Notes: generated from the sequence alone by a model not told the origin. Shown: positions 27,785-39,888, numbered from the stretch's first letter. The stretch: DNA of 64,000 nucleotides from Herbaspirillum autotrophicum (GCF_001189915.1 NZ_LFLS01000031.1:1-64000); one strand, 5' to 3'. A program made the numbers and translations.

Positions 27785-28823
27785 CCAGCGCCTGACAAGC
27801 CTGGTCGGTGCCGACCGTGATGCGCAGGAATTGCTTGATGCGCTCACTGCCGAAATGACGCACGATGATGCCGTCGCTGCGCAAGGCCGCAGCCAGTGTC
27901 GCCGCATCATGTTGCGGATGACGGGCAAAGACGAAATTGGCGGCTGACGGCAATACGTCAAAACCCAGCGCAGTCAGATCCGTCACCAGTTTTTCACGGC
28001 TGGCGATCACTGCCTGCCGGGTCTGTTCAAAATGCGCTTCATCTTCGATGGCGGCGGTAGCGCCGGCAATCGCAATCCGGTCCAGCGGATAAGAATTGAA
28101 ACTGTTTTTGACGCGCTCCAGGGCACTGATCAGATCGGCATGTCCAACCGCAAAACCGACCCGCAATCCGGCCAGCGAACGCGATTTCGACAAGGTCTGC
28201 ACGACCAGCAGATTGGCATGGCTGCACACCAGTTCGATGGCGCTGACACCGCCGAAATCGATATAGGCCTCATCCACAATCACCACCCGGTCGGGATTGC
28301 CGGCCAACAGACGCGTGACCTGATCAAGCGGCATCAGGCATCCGGTCGGCGCATTCGGATTGGGGAAGATGATGCCGCCGATGGTGCTGCCGTGACCGAG
28401 ATAATCGTCAACCGTGATACTGAAGTCAGCCGCCAGCGGCACGGCGCGGAATGCCACTTCGTACAAGCCGGCGTAGGTCGGATAAAAACTGTAAGTGATG
28501 TCGGGGAACAGGATCGGCGCATCATGCTTGAGCAAAGCTTGAAATGCGTGCGCCAGTACCTCGTCGGAACCGTTGCCGACAAATACCTGCGCCGGACTCA
28601 AGCCATGCCGTCTGGCGATGGCCGCCTTCAGCGGCTCGGCATCCGGATTCGGATACAACCGTAGTGTCTCCCCCACCTCGCGCGCCATGGCAGCCAATGC
28701 CAGCGGCGACGGACCATAGGGATTTTCATTGGTGTTGAGCTTGATCAGATTATTGATCTTGGGCTGCTCGCCGGGGGTGTAGGGGGTCAGACGACCAACC
28801 AGGGGACTCCAGAATTTGCTCAT
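27756..28823 (-). CDS. hisC: Histidinol-phosphate aminotransferase
   Basis: A 355-residue fold-type I PLP aminotransferase. [12 protein letters not shown] at the N-terminus binds substrate, DEAYIDFGG carries the Asp that contacts PLP, and [18 protein letters not shown] contains the PLP-binding Lys. It converts imidazole acetol phosphate to histidinol phosphate in histidine synthesis. The rest of the his operon is not in the window, so this may be a second copy or a dispersed his gene; phenylalanine/tyrosine side activity is possible for such paralogues. Confidence 0.9.
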   Translation of the reverse strand: MSKFWSPLVGRLTPYTPGEQPKINNLIKLNTNENPYGPSPLALAAMAREVGETLRLYPNPDAEPLKAAIARRHGLSPAQVFVGNGSDEVLAHAFQALLKHDAPILFPDITYSFYPTYAGLYEVAFRAVPLAADFSITVDDYLGHGSTIGGIIFPNPNAPTGCLMPLDQVTRLLAGNPDRVVIVDEAYIDFGGVSAIELVCSHANLLVVQTLSKSRSLAGLRVGFAVGHADLISALERVKNSFNSYPLDRIAIAGATAAIEDEAHFEQTRQAVIASREKLVTDLTALGFDVLPSAANFVFARHPQHDAATLAAALRSDGIIVRHFGSERIKQFLRITVGTDQACQALVNSLTTHLQ

Positions 28824-29005
28824 GAGATATAGAAACGCAAGGTGCTTGTTGGGATGCCAGACGCCAATGGTAACAAACCCGGCGCGCTTGCGGCGCGGGT
28901 CAACTTAAAGTGCGGCTCGCGCATTATGGTCTGGCGTCGCAGCAAACGCGTTTTCGGAACACCGGTTCAGTGCCATCCGGCAACAATCATCCTAGCGAGA
29001 ATTTC

Positions 29006-29584
29006 ATGGCAGAAGAGTTTGAAGTCCCCAGTCCCCACGAACACCACCTGGAGCATGTCACCGAGACCGCGCACGAAAAAGGCGACAACTTTGCCGGCAA
29101 GATTGCGGTCATGACGGCCATCATGGCGACCATGGGTGCCTTGTTCAGTTATCAGGCCGGCTCCACCGAGAGCGAAGCCGCGATGAACAAGAACAACGCC
29201 GCGATCAAGAAAACCGAAGCGTCCAATCAGTGGAATTACTATCAGGCCAAGTCGAGCCGCCAGAATCTGGCCGAGCTGGCCGCCACGATTCCCGGTGTCG
29301 ACAAGGAAAAATACAATGCGGCCGCGGAGCGCTACAAGAAAGAAAAGGAAGATATCCGCAAGATCGCCGAAGGGCTGGAAGCACAATCCAGCGCCTGGGA
29401 TGACAAATCAGAATTGAAATTGCACCAGCATCATCGCTGGGCGCAAGCCATGACGGCAATCCAGATCGCCATTTCGCTGGCCGCCATTACCTTGCTGACG
29501 CGCAAGAACTGGCTCAAAAAAATCTCCTATGGCGCGGCGGCGATAAGCCTCGTTCTCGGTTCGCTGGCAGCGTTTCATATCTGA
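29006..29584 (+). CDS. DUF4337-like membrane protein
   Basis: A 192-residue protein with a His/Glu-rich start (HEHHLEHVTETAHEKG), one hydrophobic helix at about 31-50 (IAVMTAIMATMGALFSYQAG), a long charged helical region that may form a coiled coil (about 55-135), and a C-terminal hairpin of two helices (about 148-190). This layout matches DUF4337. Function unknown. ATG 29006 follows a GCGAGA ribosome binding site. The last 71 bases overlap the 3' end of a regulator gene on the other strand. Confidence 0.7.
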   Translation: MAEEFEVPSPHEHHLEHVTETAHEKGDNFAGKIAVMTAIMATMGALFSYQAGSTESEAAMNKNNAAIKKTEASNQWNYYQAKSSRQNLAELAATIPGVDKEKYNAAAERYKKEKEDIRKIAEGLEAQSSAWDDKSELKLHQHHRWAQAMTAIQIAISLAAITLLTRKNWLKKISYGAAAISLVLGSLAAFHI

Positions 29585-30164
29585 CCACGGTACGCAGCAG
29601 GTGATCGGCCGGCACCCGGGCAATCTCGGTGCAGGCCGCCGCAAACCGCGTGACCGAGGCAAAACCGGCGCGACTGGCCAGACTGCTGAGGTCCCGGGCG
29701 CCGGGATCGTCCATGCTGGCGGCAATGTGCAGGGCATGCACCAATCTCTGTTCCCGCACCAGACTGCTGAGGGTTTCGCCTTCGGCAAATAATCTGGCGC
29801 GCGCCTTTTGCGGCGTGACCTGCCAGTGTGCGGCCAGTTGTGCGGCCGTCCAGCGGCGTTGTGGCGCGGCAAAGATTTCACGCGCCAGCGGCAAACTCCA
29901 GAGTTTGCCGTCATCCACAACCGCGTCCGCAGCATCGGCGTCCGCCACCAGCGTCAGCGAAAACTCGGCCGGCCGTTGTGCCAGCGGCATCACTTCGCAA
30001 TCGAAGCGCAGAAACGTCGGCACCACGAAACTCTGACCTTCTTCCAGAATGCGACATACGGTCTGGTTGCGCAGCGTAACGCGCCCTTTCCAGACTTTGA
30101 CCTGCACCATCATGGGAAAGCGCAGCGCTGCCAGATGCAGTGGATGATTAACGACGATTGCCAT
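29514..30164 (-). CDS. AraC-type helix-turn-helix protein
   Basis: A 216-residue protein with an N-terminal domain that may be cupin-like (about 1-95) and a C-terminal AraC-type HTH pair: WTAAQLAAHWQVTPQKARARLF and LSSLASRAGFASVTRFAAACTEIARVPA. It lacks the usual strong AraC consensus tail and ends in a basic stretch within the convergent DUF4337 gene. No obvious target gene is adjacent; the upstream neighbour on the same strand is a Crp/Fnr regulator. Confidence 0.65.
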   Translation of the reverse strand: MAIVVNHPLHLAALRFPMMVQVKVWKGRVTLRNQTVCRILEEGQSFVVPTFLRFDCEVMPLAQRPAEFSLTLVADADAADAVVDDGKLWSLPLAREIFAAPQRRWTAAQLAAHWQVTPQKARARLFAEGETLSSLVREQRLVHALHIAASMDDPGARDLSSLASRAGFASVTRFAAACTEIARVPADHLLRTVVRYETLPANRERGLSPPRHRRFF

Positions 30165-30277
30165 GGATCTCTAATCTCTTCAGATTGGGCGTGCTGCGTA
30201 TTGCAGGACGCCACACAATACTACTTCAGCGGGCAACGCACGTCTGTCATCGCGATGACGGCCGGCGCCGCACCCGT

Positions 30278-30961
30278 TCACAGCGCCGACAAGCCGAATT
30301 CCCGCAGACGCGGCAAATCGACGACGCGAATGGACTGATACGAAATACTGACCAATTGCTGCTCTGCCAGTCGTCGCAAGGCCTGATTGACACGCTGCCG
30401 CGACAATCCGGTCAGCAATCCGATTTCTTCCTGCGACAACTCCAGCACCGCCGAGGTACGCGGGTACAGCATGGGATGAAACAATTGCGCAATCGCCTGC
30501 GCTACCTGCGCATCGACCCCGAGCAAGCGCTGATTCTGGATGGTAGCGATGAATTGCCCCATGCGCTCATTGAGCTGGCGTACCACGAAGGCATTGAAAG
30601 GCAAACTTTCCGCCATCAGTGCATGAAAGATCTCGGTCGGCACCAGCAACAGATCGGAATCGCGCACGGCGATCACGTCATAGCGCCGCAACTCGCGTTT
30701 GAGCACACTGCCTTCACCGCACCAGCCGCCGGTCGGCACCCCGGAAAACGTCGCGCCGCGACCGTCCAGACTGTACACGGCGAGCTTGATCAGACCGGTC
30801 TGCACGCCAATCCAGTAACGCGAGGGTTCGCCACGGCGGGTCACGAAGCTGCCGGCGGCGCAGTGCTGCAATGCCGTGCCATCGACCAGCAAGGCCTGAT
30901 GCGCGGGAGCCAGCGTCAAAAACCAGTCGTGCATCTGAAGTTGTTCGGTACTACTATTCAT
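30278..30961 (-). CDS. Crp/Fnr-family transcriptional regulator
   Basis: A 227-residue regulator from the ATG at 30961 (the frame extends 24 codons further). The cNMP-binding-type beta roll covers about 20-125, the dimer helix about 125-155, and the winged HTH reads LSQEEIGLLTGLSRQRVNQALRRL. There is no four-Cys N-terminal cluster, so it is not an oxygen-sensing Fnr, and the cAMP phosphate-binding residues are not obvious. It is divergent from the acyl-CoA synthetase gene with 122 bases between, which makes that gene its likeliest target. Confidence 0.85.
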   Translation of the reverse strand: MNSSTEQLQMHDWFLTLAPAHQALLVDGTALQHCAAGSFVTRRGEPSRYWIGVQTGLIKLAVYSLDGRGATFSGVPTGGWCGEGSVLKRELRRYDVIAVRDSDLLLVPTEIFHALMAESLPFNAFVVRQLNERMGQFIATIQNQRLLGVDAQVAQAIAQLFHPMLYPRTSAVLELSQEEIGLLTGLSRQRVNQALRRLAEQQLVSISYQSIRVVDLPRLREFGLSAL

Positions 30962-31083
30962 GGAGTCTTTGATCGCAATACAGTCATCATGACGACAAAC
31001 CAATGTTGTTACCCATGCTAGGCTAAGTGCCATAAGCCCGGTGCAAACCAGGCCACGCCCATTTCTCTGGAGACACTCGCATC

Positions 31084-32721
31084 ATGCCCCTCGATTTCAA
31101 TACCGGCCTCGGCAAGAACTCTGCCAACTTTGCGGCCCTGAGTCCGATTGATTACATCGCCCGCTCTGCGGCAGTATATGGCAATCGCCTCGCTATCGTA
31201 CATGGTTCCCTGCGCCAGAACTGGCGCGACACCTATGCGCGCGCACGACGACTGGCCAGCGCCCTGCAACGGTTGGGCGTTGGCAAGGGCGATACGGTAG
31301 CGGTGATGTTGCCGAATACACCGGCCATGGTAGAAGCGCATTTCGGCGTACCGATGTCGGGGGCGGTGCTGAACGCACTGAATATCCGTCTCGATCTGGC
31401 CTCGCTGGCATTCATGCTGCGCCATGGTGAAGCGCGCGTCTTGCTGGCCGACAGTGAGTTTGCCGATCTCGCCCGCCAGCTGGTACAACAGGTACCCGGT
31501 TTGTATGTGGTGGCCGTCAACGATCTGCTCGGCCCGGACAACGTCGCTCCGTTCGGCCAGACCGATTACGAAACCCTGCTGGCCGGCGGCAATCCCGAGT
31601 TCGAATGGCAGTTGCCGGATGATGAATGGGATGCGATCGCACTCAACTACACATCCGGCACTACCGGCGATCCCAAGGGCGTGGTCTACCATCATCGCGG
31701 CGCGGCATTGAATGCGATTTCCAATATTCTGGAATGGGACATGCCACGCCACGCCGTCTATCTGTGGACGCTGCCGATGTTTCACTGCAATGGCTGGTGT
31801 TTCCCCTGGACCGTGGCGGCCCGCGCCGGCGTCAACGTTTGTCTGCGCAAGTTCGAACCGAAACTGGTGTTCGATCTGATCCGCGAACATGGCGTCACTC
31901 ACTATTGCGCAGCGCCCATCGTGCATGCGGCGCTGGCCAATGCACCGGAAGAGTGGCGTGCCGGCATTCAGCATGCCGTACGCGGCATGGTTGCCGGCGC
32001 TCCGCCACCAGCGGCGGTGCTGGCGCGTATCGAAGCGATGGGCTTTGATCTGGTGCACTCCTACGGCTTGACTGAAGTGTATGGCCCGGCTGCGGTGTGC
32101 GCCGAACAGGAAGAATGGCGCGCGCTGTCGCAAGATGAGCGCGCCGGCAAGAAATCACGCCAGGGTGTGCGCTACCATTTGCAAAGTGCGATTGCCGTAC
32201 TCAATCCGGAAACCATGCAGGCGGTGGCTGCCGATGGCGAGGAAATCGGCGAGATCATGTTCCGCGGCAATATCTGCATGAAGGGTTATCTGAAAAACGA
32301 AACCGCCACGCATGATGCCTTTGCCGGCGGCTGGTTCCATACCGGCGATCTGGCGGTGATGTATCCCGATGGCTATGTCAAGATCAAGGATCGCAGCAAG
32401 GACATCATCATCTCCGGCGGTGAAAACATTTCCAGCGTCGAAGTGGAAGATGCGCTGTACCGGCACCCCGCCGTGCTGGCCGCAGCAGTGATTGCGCAAC
32501 CGGATCCGAAATGGGGTGAGACGCCATGCGCCTTCGTCGAACTGAAAGAGGGCCACGACGTCAGCGCCGAAGATCTGATCGCGTTCTGCAAAAATATTCT
32601 GGCCGGCTTCAAGGCGCCCAAGGCGATTTATTTCGGACCGCTGCCCAAGACCTCGACCGGCAAGATTCAGAAATTCGAATTGCGCAAGCGCATGCGTTCG
32701 GATTCTGCGATTGACGTCTGA
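31084..32721 (+). CDS. Acyl-CoA synthetase (AMP-forming)
   Basis: A 545-residue adenylate-forming ligase. The P-loop is NYTSGTTGDPKGVVYHHRG, with SYGLTEVYGP, WFHTGDLAV and DRSKDIIISGGENISSVEVED downstream, and the catalytic Lys in PKTSTGKIQKFELR. It resembles the medium-chain and 3-methylmercaptopropionate-type CoA ligases. It activates a fatty or branched carboxylic acid for beta-oxidation, but chain length cannot be read from sequence. It is probably under the divergent Crp/Fnr regulator. Confidence 0.9.
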   Translation: MPLDFNTGLGKNSANFAALSPIDYIARSAAVYGNRLAIVHGSLRQNWRDTYARARRLASALQRLGVGKGDTVAVMLPNTPAMVEAHFGVPMSGAVLNALNIRLDLASLAFMLRHGEARVLLADSEFADLARQLVQQVPGLYVVAVNDLLGPDNVAPFGQTDYETLLAGGNPEFEWQLPDDEWDAIALNYTSGTTGDPKGVVYHHRGAALNAISNILEWDMPRHAVYLWTLPMFHCNGWCFPWTVAARAGVNVCLRKFEPKLVFDLIREHGVTHYCAAPIVHAALANAPEEWRAGIQHAVRGMVAGAPPPAAVLARIEAMGFDLVHSYGLTEVYGPAAVCAEQEEWRALSQDERAGKKSRQGVRYHLQSAIAVLNPETMQAVAADGEEIGEIMFRGNICMKGYLKNETATHDAFAGGWFHTGDLAVMYPDGYVKIKDRSKDIIISGGENISSVEVEDALYRHPAVLAAAVIAQPDPKWGETPCAFVELKEGHDVSAEDLIAFCKNILAGFKAPKAIYFGPLPKTSTGKIQKFELRKRMRSDSAIDV

Positions 32722-32750
32722 GGCCTGTCCGCAATCAACACAGAATCAGT

Positions 32751-33344
32751 TCAGGCTCTGGCCTCGATGTGATACAGACCCCACGGACAGAGCGCAAAAC
32801 GCGCTGCCAGCGGGCGCTCCAGCATGTCGGGAAAGCTGTCCGCGTCATATACCGCCCATAACGGCCCCAGACCACCCAATGGCAACGGGTGGTCATCGAT
32901 GTGAGTGGCGATGATGAAACGATGCTTTTTGGCTTCGGCAGCCGGCAGCAATACCGCGTAACCGTCGATGGCGCGTAACAGAGCGTCACTGCCGGCGTTG
33001 GCGCCGGCCGCCGTCAGTACATCGGTCAGCAATGGTCCGCTCAGGGTATGCGGTTTGCCATCGTATTCCAGCGTCGGCCTGATGGTTTGCTGCGGCAATG
33101 CCGCCAGCGCGGCTAAATCGAAAGTATGAGCGCGCGTGAATTGCAGCTTTTGCTTGTGCATCATCTGATCCAGTGCCGGATCGAGTGCACCGCGATTACC
33201 TTTGCCGATGGCACCGGTGATGGTCAGCAAGACCGGCCCGGCGGCACAAGGCGTAGCCGCCGACACCGCAGGTGCCAGACCGAGACCGGCAATGGCAGTC
33301 ACTGTCCCCCAAGCACCGGCTTGCAGAAATGTCCGTTTCTTCAT
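32751..33344 (-). CDS. Exported molybdopterin-oxidoreductase-like protein
   Basis: A 197-residue protein from the MKKRTFLQAG start, with a cleavable signal peptide (to about AVSAATPC). It has KKR rather than a twin Arg, so Sec export is likely. The body (TITGAIGKGNRG, DLAALAALPQQTI, SGPLLTDVL, LGPLWAVYD) resembles the short periplasmic proteins related to the Mo-binding domain of sulfite oxidase. It lacks the Cys that binds molybdenum in true sulfite oxidases at the expected place, so it may not be an enzyme. Often such proteins pair with two-component or diguanylate cyclase genes; none adjoins here. Confidence 0.6.
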   Translation of the reverse strand: MKKRTFLQAGAWGTVTAIAGLGLAPAVSAATPCAAGPVLLTITGAIGKGNRGALDPALDQMMHKQKLQFTRAHTFDLAALAALPQQTIRPTLEYDGKPHTLSGPLLTDVLTAAGANAGSDALLRAIDGYAVLLPAAEAKKHRFIIATHIDDHPLPLGGLGPLWAVYDADSFPDMLERPLAARFALCPWGLYHIEARA

Positions 33345-33637
33345 CTTGTTCTCCTGATGATAAGCAGCGTCATGATAATCCCGATCTGCGGTTTGCAGAG
33401 CCACATCAGGTGTTACACCAGCATGGTGTGCCGATTAAAAAACCACAGCAAAACCGATTCTGCGTTTGCCAGATCGGCAAGCGCCACCTATACTTTCCCG
33501 ACCTCTCCAATTCCATTTCCCATGCCTCCCGATCTCTGCCCGCTTCCAATGCGGGATGCCCTTCTGACGATGATCCCTGATCATGCAGCAGTGGCCGCAA
33601 GCTCCGATACAAAAAACGTCACGTCCGGGAGAACCAC

Positions 33638-34579
33638 ATGATTGTGCGTGAACGTCCTTCCGGAATACGCCTGTTCCTGCTCTTGCGCGGTTCGGTTCTG
33701 CCGCGGATACGTCTGACCTTGCTGGTCAATACGCTGTTTGCCACGCTGGTGACGATATGGCACGGCGATCTGTTCGATGTGAAGATTACGCTGACCACCA
33801 TTCCGTTTACGCTGATCGGTTTGCCGCTGGCGATTTTCCTCGGCTTTCGCAACAACGCTGCCTATGATCGCTATTGGGAAGGCCGCAAATTATGGGGAGA
33901 ACTGGTGCATCGCAGCCGCAGTTTTTCGCGTCAGTGCCAAACCCTGATCGAAGCAGCAGTACCGGCCAGCGCCCAGCTCGGGCTGGAAGATATCCGCGTG
34001 CGCATGATCTACCGCGCCATTGCGTTTGCGCATGCGCTGCGCCATCACTTGCGCAATCTGCATCAACACGATGAATTGAAACCGTTTTTGCAAGAAGAGG
34101 AATGGAAGAAATCAGCCGGTGCATCGAATGTGTCCGACTTTCTGATGCTGCAAATGGGTCGTGACCTGCAACAGGCGTTGAGAGATAAACAAATTGAAGG
34201 CTGCCTCGCCGCCAACATCGACAGCACCTTGTCAGCGATGGCTGCAGCAGCGGCATCGTGCGAGCGCATCAAGAGTACGCCGATTCCGTTTTCCTATACC
34301 TTGCTGCTGCATCGGACCGCGTATCTGTACTGTTTCCTGCTGCCGTTCGGCCTGGTCGATTCACTCGGCTTCATGACACCGTTCGTGGTCGCCATCGTGG
34401 CGTATACCTTCTTCGGTCTGGATGCGCTCGGCGATGAAATTGAGGAGCCGTTTGGCAGCGATACCAACGACTTGCCGCTTGATGCGATCTGCCGCAGTAT
34501 CGAAATCAATCTGCGTGAAGCGCTCGGCGATAAGCACGTACCGCCGGCGCTGAAGCCGGTCAATTATTGCCTGACCTGA
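33638..34579 (+). CDS. Bestrophin-family (UPF0187) chloride-channel-like protein
   Basis: A 313-residue membrane protein. The N-terminus MIVRERPSGIRLFLLLRGSVLPRI, LGFRNNAAYDRYWEGRKLWGELV and the late FGLDALGDEIEEPFGSDTNDLPLD segment are hallmarks of the bacterial bestrophin family. Bacterial homologues form pentameric ion channels; some conduct cations rather than chloride. It is transcribed alone. Confidence 0.88.
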   Translation: MIVRERPSGIRLFLLLRGSVLPRIRLTLLVNTLFATLVTIWHGDLFDVKITLTTIPFTLIGLPLAIFLGFRNNAAYDRYWEGRKLWGELVHRSRSFSRQCQTLIEAAVPASAQLGLEDIRVRMIYRAIAFAHALRHHLRNLHQHDELKPFLQEEEWKKSAGASNVSDFLMLQMGRDLQQALRDKQIEGCLAANIDSTLSAMAAAAASCERIKSTPIPFSYTLLLHRTAYLYCFLLPFGLVDSLGFMTPFVVAIVAYTFFGLDALGDEIEEPFGSDTNDLPLDAICRSIEINLREALGDKHVPPALKPVNYCLT

Positions 34580-34632
34580 AGAAATACTGCAGCGGCATGA
34601 GCAATGCCGCTGCCAGCTTCATACCGACTGCA

Positions 34633-35589
34633 TCAGCCAGAGACCCGCGTCGAGACAGCGGCCCCGGCACCATCACTGTCCTGCGGCGGACGACCGCGCC
34701 AGTAACCTGCCAGCATCGATCCCGACAAATTGTGCCAGACCGAAAACAAGGCGCCCGGCAAGGCTGCCAGCGGAGTGAAATAAATCTTGCCCAATGCGGC
34801 TGCCAGTCCGGAGTTTTGCATGCCGACTTCAATCGCCAGCGTGCGGCATATCGCTTCATCGAAGCCGAGCAGACGACCGCCCCAATAACCGCCCAGCAAA
34901 CCCAGCGCGTTATGCAGAATGACGCCGATCAACACCACCAGACCAACCGAGGCAATGTGCGCCTGGCTGCCGGCAACCACAGCCGCAATGATCAGCAGAA
35001 TCGCTGCCATCGATACCAGTGACAGATACGGTTCAACACGACGCACCAGCTTGCCGCAAAAAATATTGACCAGCAGGCCGACCACAATCGGTACCACCAC
35101 AATCTGCACGATGCTCATCAACATGGCATGCACGTCGACATGAATCGAGGCATCCACATACAGTTCGGTCAGCAGCGGCGTGGCAAACACGCTCACGAGC
35201 GCCGACAAGGTCGAGATCGTGACAGACAAGGCCACATCGCCGCGCGACAAATAAATCATGACATTGGATGCAGTGCCGCTGGCAACGCTGCCAACCAGCA
35301 CCATGCCGGCAGTCAGATCGGGCGGCATATGGAACAGTTTGGCGATCAGCCATGCGGCCAGCGGCATCACCAGATAATGCAAGACGATGCCGGCAGCAAC
35401 CGGAGCCGGGCGTTTGATGATGCGTTTGAAATCATCGACGGTGAGCGTAACGCCCATGGTCAGCATGATCAGGGTCAGCAAGATCGTGACGTAAGAACCG
35501 ATGGGAGTGAATGTGGCGGGAGAAAAATAGGCGGCGGCGGACAATAGCAAAGCCCACAGCGGGAACAGCCGGGTAAGACCAGAGAACAT
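34633..35589 (-). CDS. Bile acid:sodium symporter family transporter
   Basis: A 318-residue BASS-family protein with about ten helices. [34 protein letters not shown] and [13 protein letters not shown] contain the conserved substrate and Na+-binding crossover region. Bacterial members carry organic anions such as pantoate, pyruvate or sulfonated compounds rather than bile acids. The gene converges with the bestrophin gene. Confidence 0.88.
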   Translation of the reverse strand: MFSGLTRLFPLWALLLSAAAYFSPATFTPIGSYVTILLTLIMLTMGVTLTVDDFKRIIKRPAPVAAGIVLHYLVMPLAAWLIAKLFHMPPDLTAGMVLVGSVASGTASNVMIYLSRGDVALSVTISTLSALVSVFATPLLTELYVDASIHVDVHAMLMSIVQIVVVPIVVGLLVNIFCGKLVRRVEPYLSLVSMAAILLIIAAVVAGSQAHIASVGLVVLIGVILHNALGLLGGYWGGRLLGFDEAICRTLAIEVGMQNSGLAAALGKIYFTPLAALPGALFSVWHNLSGSMLAGYWRGRPPQDSDGAGAAVSTRVSG

Positions 35590-35870
35590 GATGGAATGGA
35601 AAATGAGATGAAAAGCGGAATGAAATAAAAGGTCGATATCCGCGGATCACGCGCGATGGTGGTGACCGGCAGTGTTACCCAACGGCCCTGCGGCTGCGCC
35701 TTGTGGACGCGCCAGGCGGCCTATTTTACGCTCGCCGCCGGATTCTTGCCGGCGCCGTCCGGCATCGTTTGCGCAACGAAACATGCGCAGCACACTGATC
35801 GATGACGCCATCGCCAATTTCGGTTTCGATCACTCGCATTTGCTTGCGACCTGTTTGTCGCAGGCAAATT

Positions 35871-35904
35871 AAAAAGGCGAATCGCCAACCGATTCGCCTT
35901 TTTT
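35871..35904 (-). terminator. Intrinsic terminator downstream of ettA
   Basis: AAAAAGGCGAATCG (35871-35884) pairs with CGATTCGCCTTTTTT (35890-35904) around a five-base loop. It has A and T runs on both sides, so it can act in both directions. It lies six bases after the ettA stop and is the likely terminator of ettA. Upstream, from 35590 to 35870, I see no gene. Confidence 0.85.
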
Positions 35905-35909
35905 GTACC

Positions 35910-37577
<1,668 letters not shown>

Positions 37578-37631
37578 GTTTATCTTGTCAGTTAATGATG
37601 AAAATGCAACGCCGACGGCAGCCGGTGCCGG

Positions 37632-38510
37632 TCAGGCCTTGATCGGACGGGTCTTGTTTGACCACAGCTTCCACAATCCTTCCAGCGAGTATACAGCCAG
37701 CGCCGTCCAAATCACCACAAAGCCGGTCAGACGCTGTCCGTCGAATGGTTCGTGATACAGCCAGACCCCGGTCAACAGTTGCATGGTGGGTGAAATGTAT
37801 TGCAGCAGGCCAAGCAGCGACAAGGGAATCCTGCGCGCCGCGCGCGCAAACAGCAACAGCGGGATCGCAGTCACCGGACCGCCGAGTACCAGCAGCACCT
37901 GTGTTTGCCACGAGGCACCGAGAAACACATTGGTGCCGCGCAAGGTGCTGATGGTCAAAATCGCCAGCACCAGCGGAAACAGCAACATGGTTTCCAGCGC
38001 CAGCCCGTGCAAGGCGCCGAGTCTGGCAGTCTTGCGCAGCAAGCCGTAAATACCGAAGGTCGCGGCGATCAGCAAACCGATCCACGGCAGCGCGCCATTG
38101 ACCCAGGTCAGCCACAGCACCGCGCTCAATGCCAGCGCCGCCGCCACCCATTGCAAGGGGCGCAGACGTTCTTTCAGGATCAGATAACCCAGCAGCACGC
38201 TGACCAGCGGGCTCATGAAATAGCCAAGGCTGGCATCGACGATGCGACCGCTGTTGACAGCCCAGACATACAGTACCCAGTTACCGGACAACAGCAAGGC
38301 ACTGAGCAGGAAACCCAGCAATACCTTCGGTTGCCGCACCACTTGCCGCAACCAGTCCCACTGCCCGCGCCAGAGCAGTACGCCCATCAGAAACAGCAAC
38401 GACCAGAAGATGCGTTGCACGACGATGTCGAACGATGGCACGTCTTGCAGCAACTTGAAGTAAAGCGGGAACAGTCCCCACAACAGGAACGAAACGATGG
38501 CGTAAAACAT
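37632..38510 (-). CDS. rarD: EamA-family transporter RarD
   Basis: A 292-residue drug/metabolite transporter with about ten helices and two EamA halves. The N-terminus MFYAIVSFLLWGLFPLYFKLL and the segment GYFMSPLVSVLLGYLILKERLRPLQW are characteristic of RarD. The transported substrate is unknown. It lies 54 bases upstream of ettA in the same direction. Confidence 0.88.
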   Translation of the reverse strand: MFYAIVSFLLWGLFPLYFKLLQDVPSFDIVVQRIFWSLLFLMGVLLWRGQWDWLRQVVRQPKVLLGFLLSALLLSGNWVLYVWAVNSGRIVDASLGYFMSPLVSVLLGYLILKERLRPLQWVAAALALSAVLWLTWVNGALPWIGLLIAATFGIYGLLRKTARLGALHGLALETMLLFPLVLAILTISTLRGTNVFLGASWQTQVLLVLGGPVTAIPLLLFARAARRIPLSLLGLLQYISPTMQLLTGVWLYHEPFDGQRLTGFVVIWTALAVYSLEGLWKLWSNKTRPIKA

Positions 38511-38667
38511 GGTGACCCGAAAGTGGTGATTCGTGCGGTTAACGTCCGCCTCTGCTTATGTCACGATGACAATTTCATTTGAGCAACGCCATTATTGCAG
38601 GAATTCGCTGTTACAGCAGAGGGCCACCGCGGCGGCGCTTTACAGACAGCGGTCCTGCGGCTCCGGT

Positions 38668-39888
38668 TCAAGCCGCAGCAGATTTGCTGGCGTGCTTGGC
38701 GACCCGGTGATACAGCAGGTAAGCGGCACCGGCACACACCGCCATCACGGTCACCAATGGCAAGGCGGTGCCGTCATGCCAGACACTCATCACCAGACCC
38801 GACAACATGCCCATGCTGAATTGCACGGTGCCCATCAGCGCCGCTGCAGTGCCGGCCTGACGTCCCTGCTGGGACAGCGCGATGGCCGCCGTATTCGGGC
38901 TGATGAAACCGTAACACGACAAGAAGCCAAAGAATGTGGCCAGCAGCAAATACAGATTATTGACGCCGAAGGCCACCAGAATCGCGCTCACGATACACAG
39001 GCTGGCCGGGAACCACAGCACTTTGCCCAATACGCGGTCGGATGAACTCTTGAACACCAGACGCGCATTGATCTGGGAACAGGCAATCAGGCCGATGGCA
39101 TTGGCGCCGAATACGAAACCGAAATTCTGCGGTTTGATGCCATGCAATTCGATCAGCACGAACGGACCGCCTGAAATATACGCAAACATGCCGGCTTGCA
39201 TCAGGCCGCCGCACAAGACATACGCCATGAATTGCCGGTGCTTCAGCAAACCGTAGTACTGCCGCAAGATGTTCCCGAGATGCAGCGGCACCACGTGTTG
39301 CTGGTCCAGCGACTCTTCCATGACGCGATGAGTGCTGAACAAACACAAGGCGCCAAACAGGGTCAGCAAGACAAAGATCGCGCGCCAGGTCGATACCGTC
39401 AGCAACAGACCACCGATGAACGGCGCCAGAATCGGTGCCAGACCAAACACCAGCATCAACAGCGAAAAGGCCTTGGCCGAACCTTCGGCGCCCATCTTGT
39501 CGCGCACTACCGCGCGCGAAATCACCATGCCGGAACAGCCGCCCAACCCTTGAAAGAAACGCAATACCACCAGGGTTTCGATGTTGGTCACAAAAACACA
39601 GGCGAGCGACGCCAGAACGTAGAGAGAAATACCGAAATACAGTGGCGGCTTGCGCCCGAAACGGTCACTGATCGGACCGTAAAACATCTGGCCCGCGGCG
39701 AGCCCGATCAGAAATGTCGACAGCGTCAGTTGCACCATATTGCTGCCCACGCCCAGATCGTTCGCGATAAAGGCGAAGCTGGGCAAATACATATCGATCG
39801 ACAAAGCGCCCATCGCCGTCAGCCCGGCCAACAGTATCAGCCAACCGGGAAAACGTTTGCCCTGGAAGGGCGAAGAGTTTGTGTGCAT
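38668..39888 (-). CDS. Bcr/CflA-family multidrug exporter
   Basis: A 406-residue MFS drug:H+ antiporter. The frame is open 68 codons further upstream, but the ATG at 39888 gives the proper N-terminus, with TM1 beginning GWLILLAGLTAMGALSIDMYLPSF. The motif MFYGPISDRFGRKPPLY lies between TM2 and TM3 and RVVSFFQGLGG-like residues (VLRFFQGLGGCSGMVISRA) at TM4. Relatives export bicyclomycin, sulfonamides or peptides. The true substrate is unknown. Confidence 0.9.
   Translation of the reverse strand: MHTNSSPFQGKRFPGWLILLAGLTAMGALSIDMYLPSFAFIANDLGVGSNMVQLTLSTFLIGLAAGQMFYGPISDRFGRKPPLYFGISLYVLASLACVFVTNIETLVVLRFFQGLGGCSGMVISRAVVRDKMGAEGSAKAFSLLMLVFGLAPILAPFIGGLLLTVSTWRAIFVLLTLFGALCLFSTHRVMEESLDQQHVVPLHLGNILRQYYGLLKHRQFMAYVLCGGLMQAGMFAYISGGPFVLIELHGIKPQNFGFVFGANAIGLIACSQINARLVFKSSSDRVLGKVLWFPASLCIVSAILVAFGVNNLYLLLATFFGFLSCYGFISPNTAAIALSQQGRQAGTAAALMGTVQFSMGMLSGLVMSVWHDGTALPLVTVMAVCAGAAYLLYHRVAKHASKSAAA

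Noticed and set aside
31018..32133. A 371-codon open frame on the minus strand
   Set aside because: Antisense to the acyl-CoA synthetase; no domain recognised.
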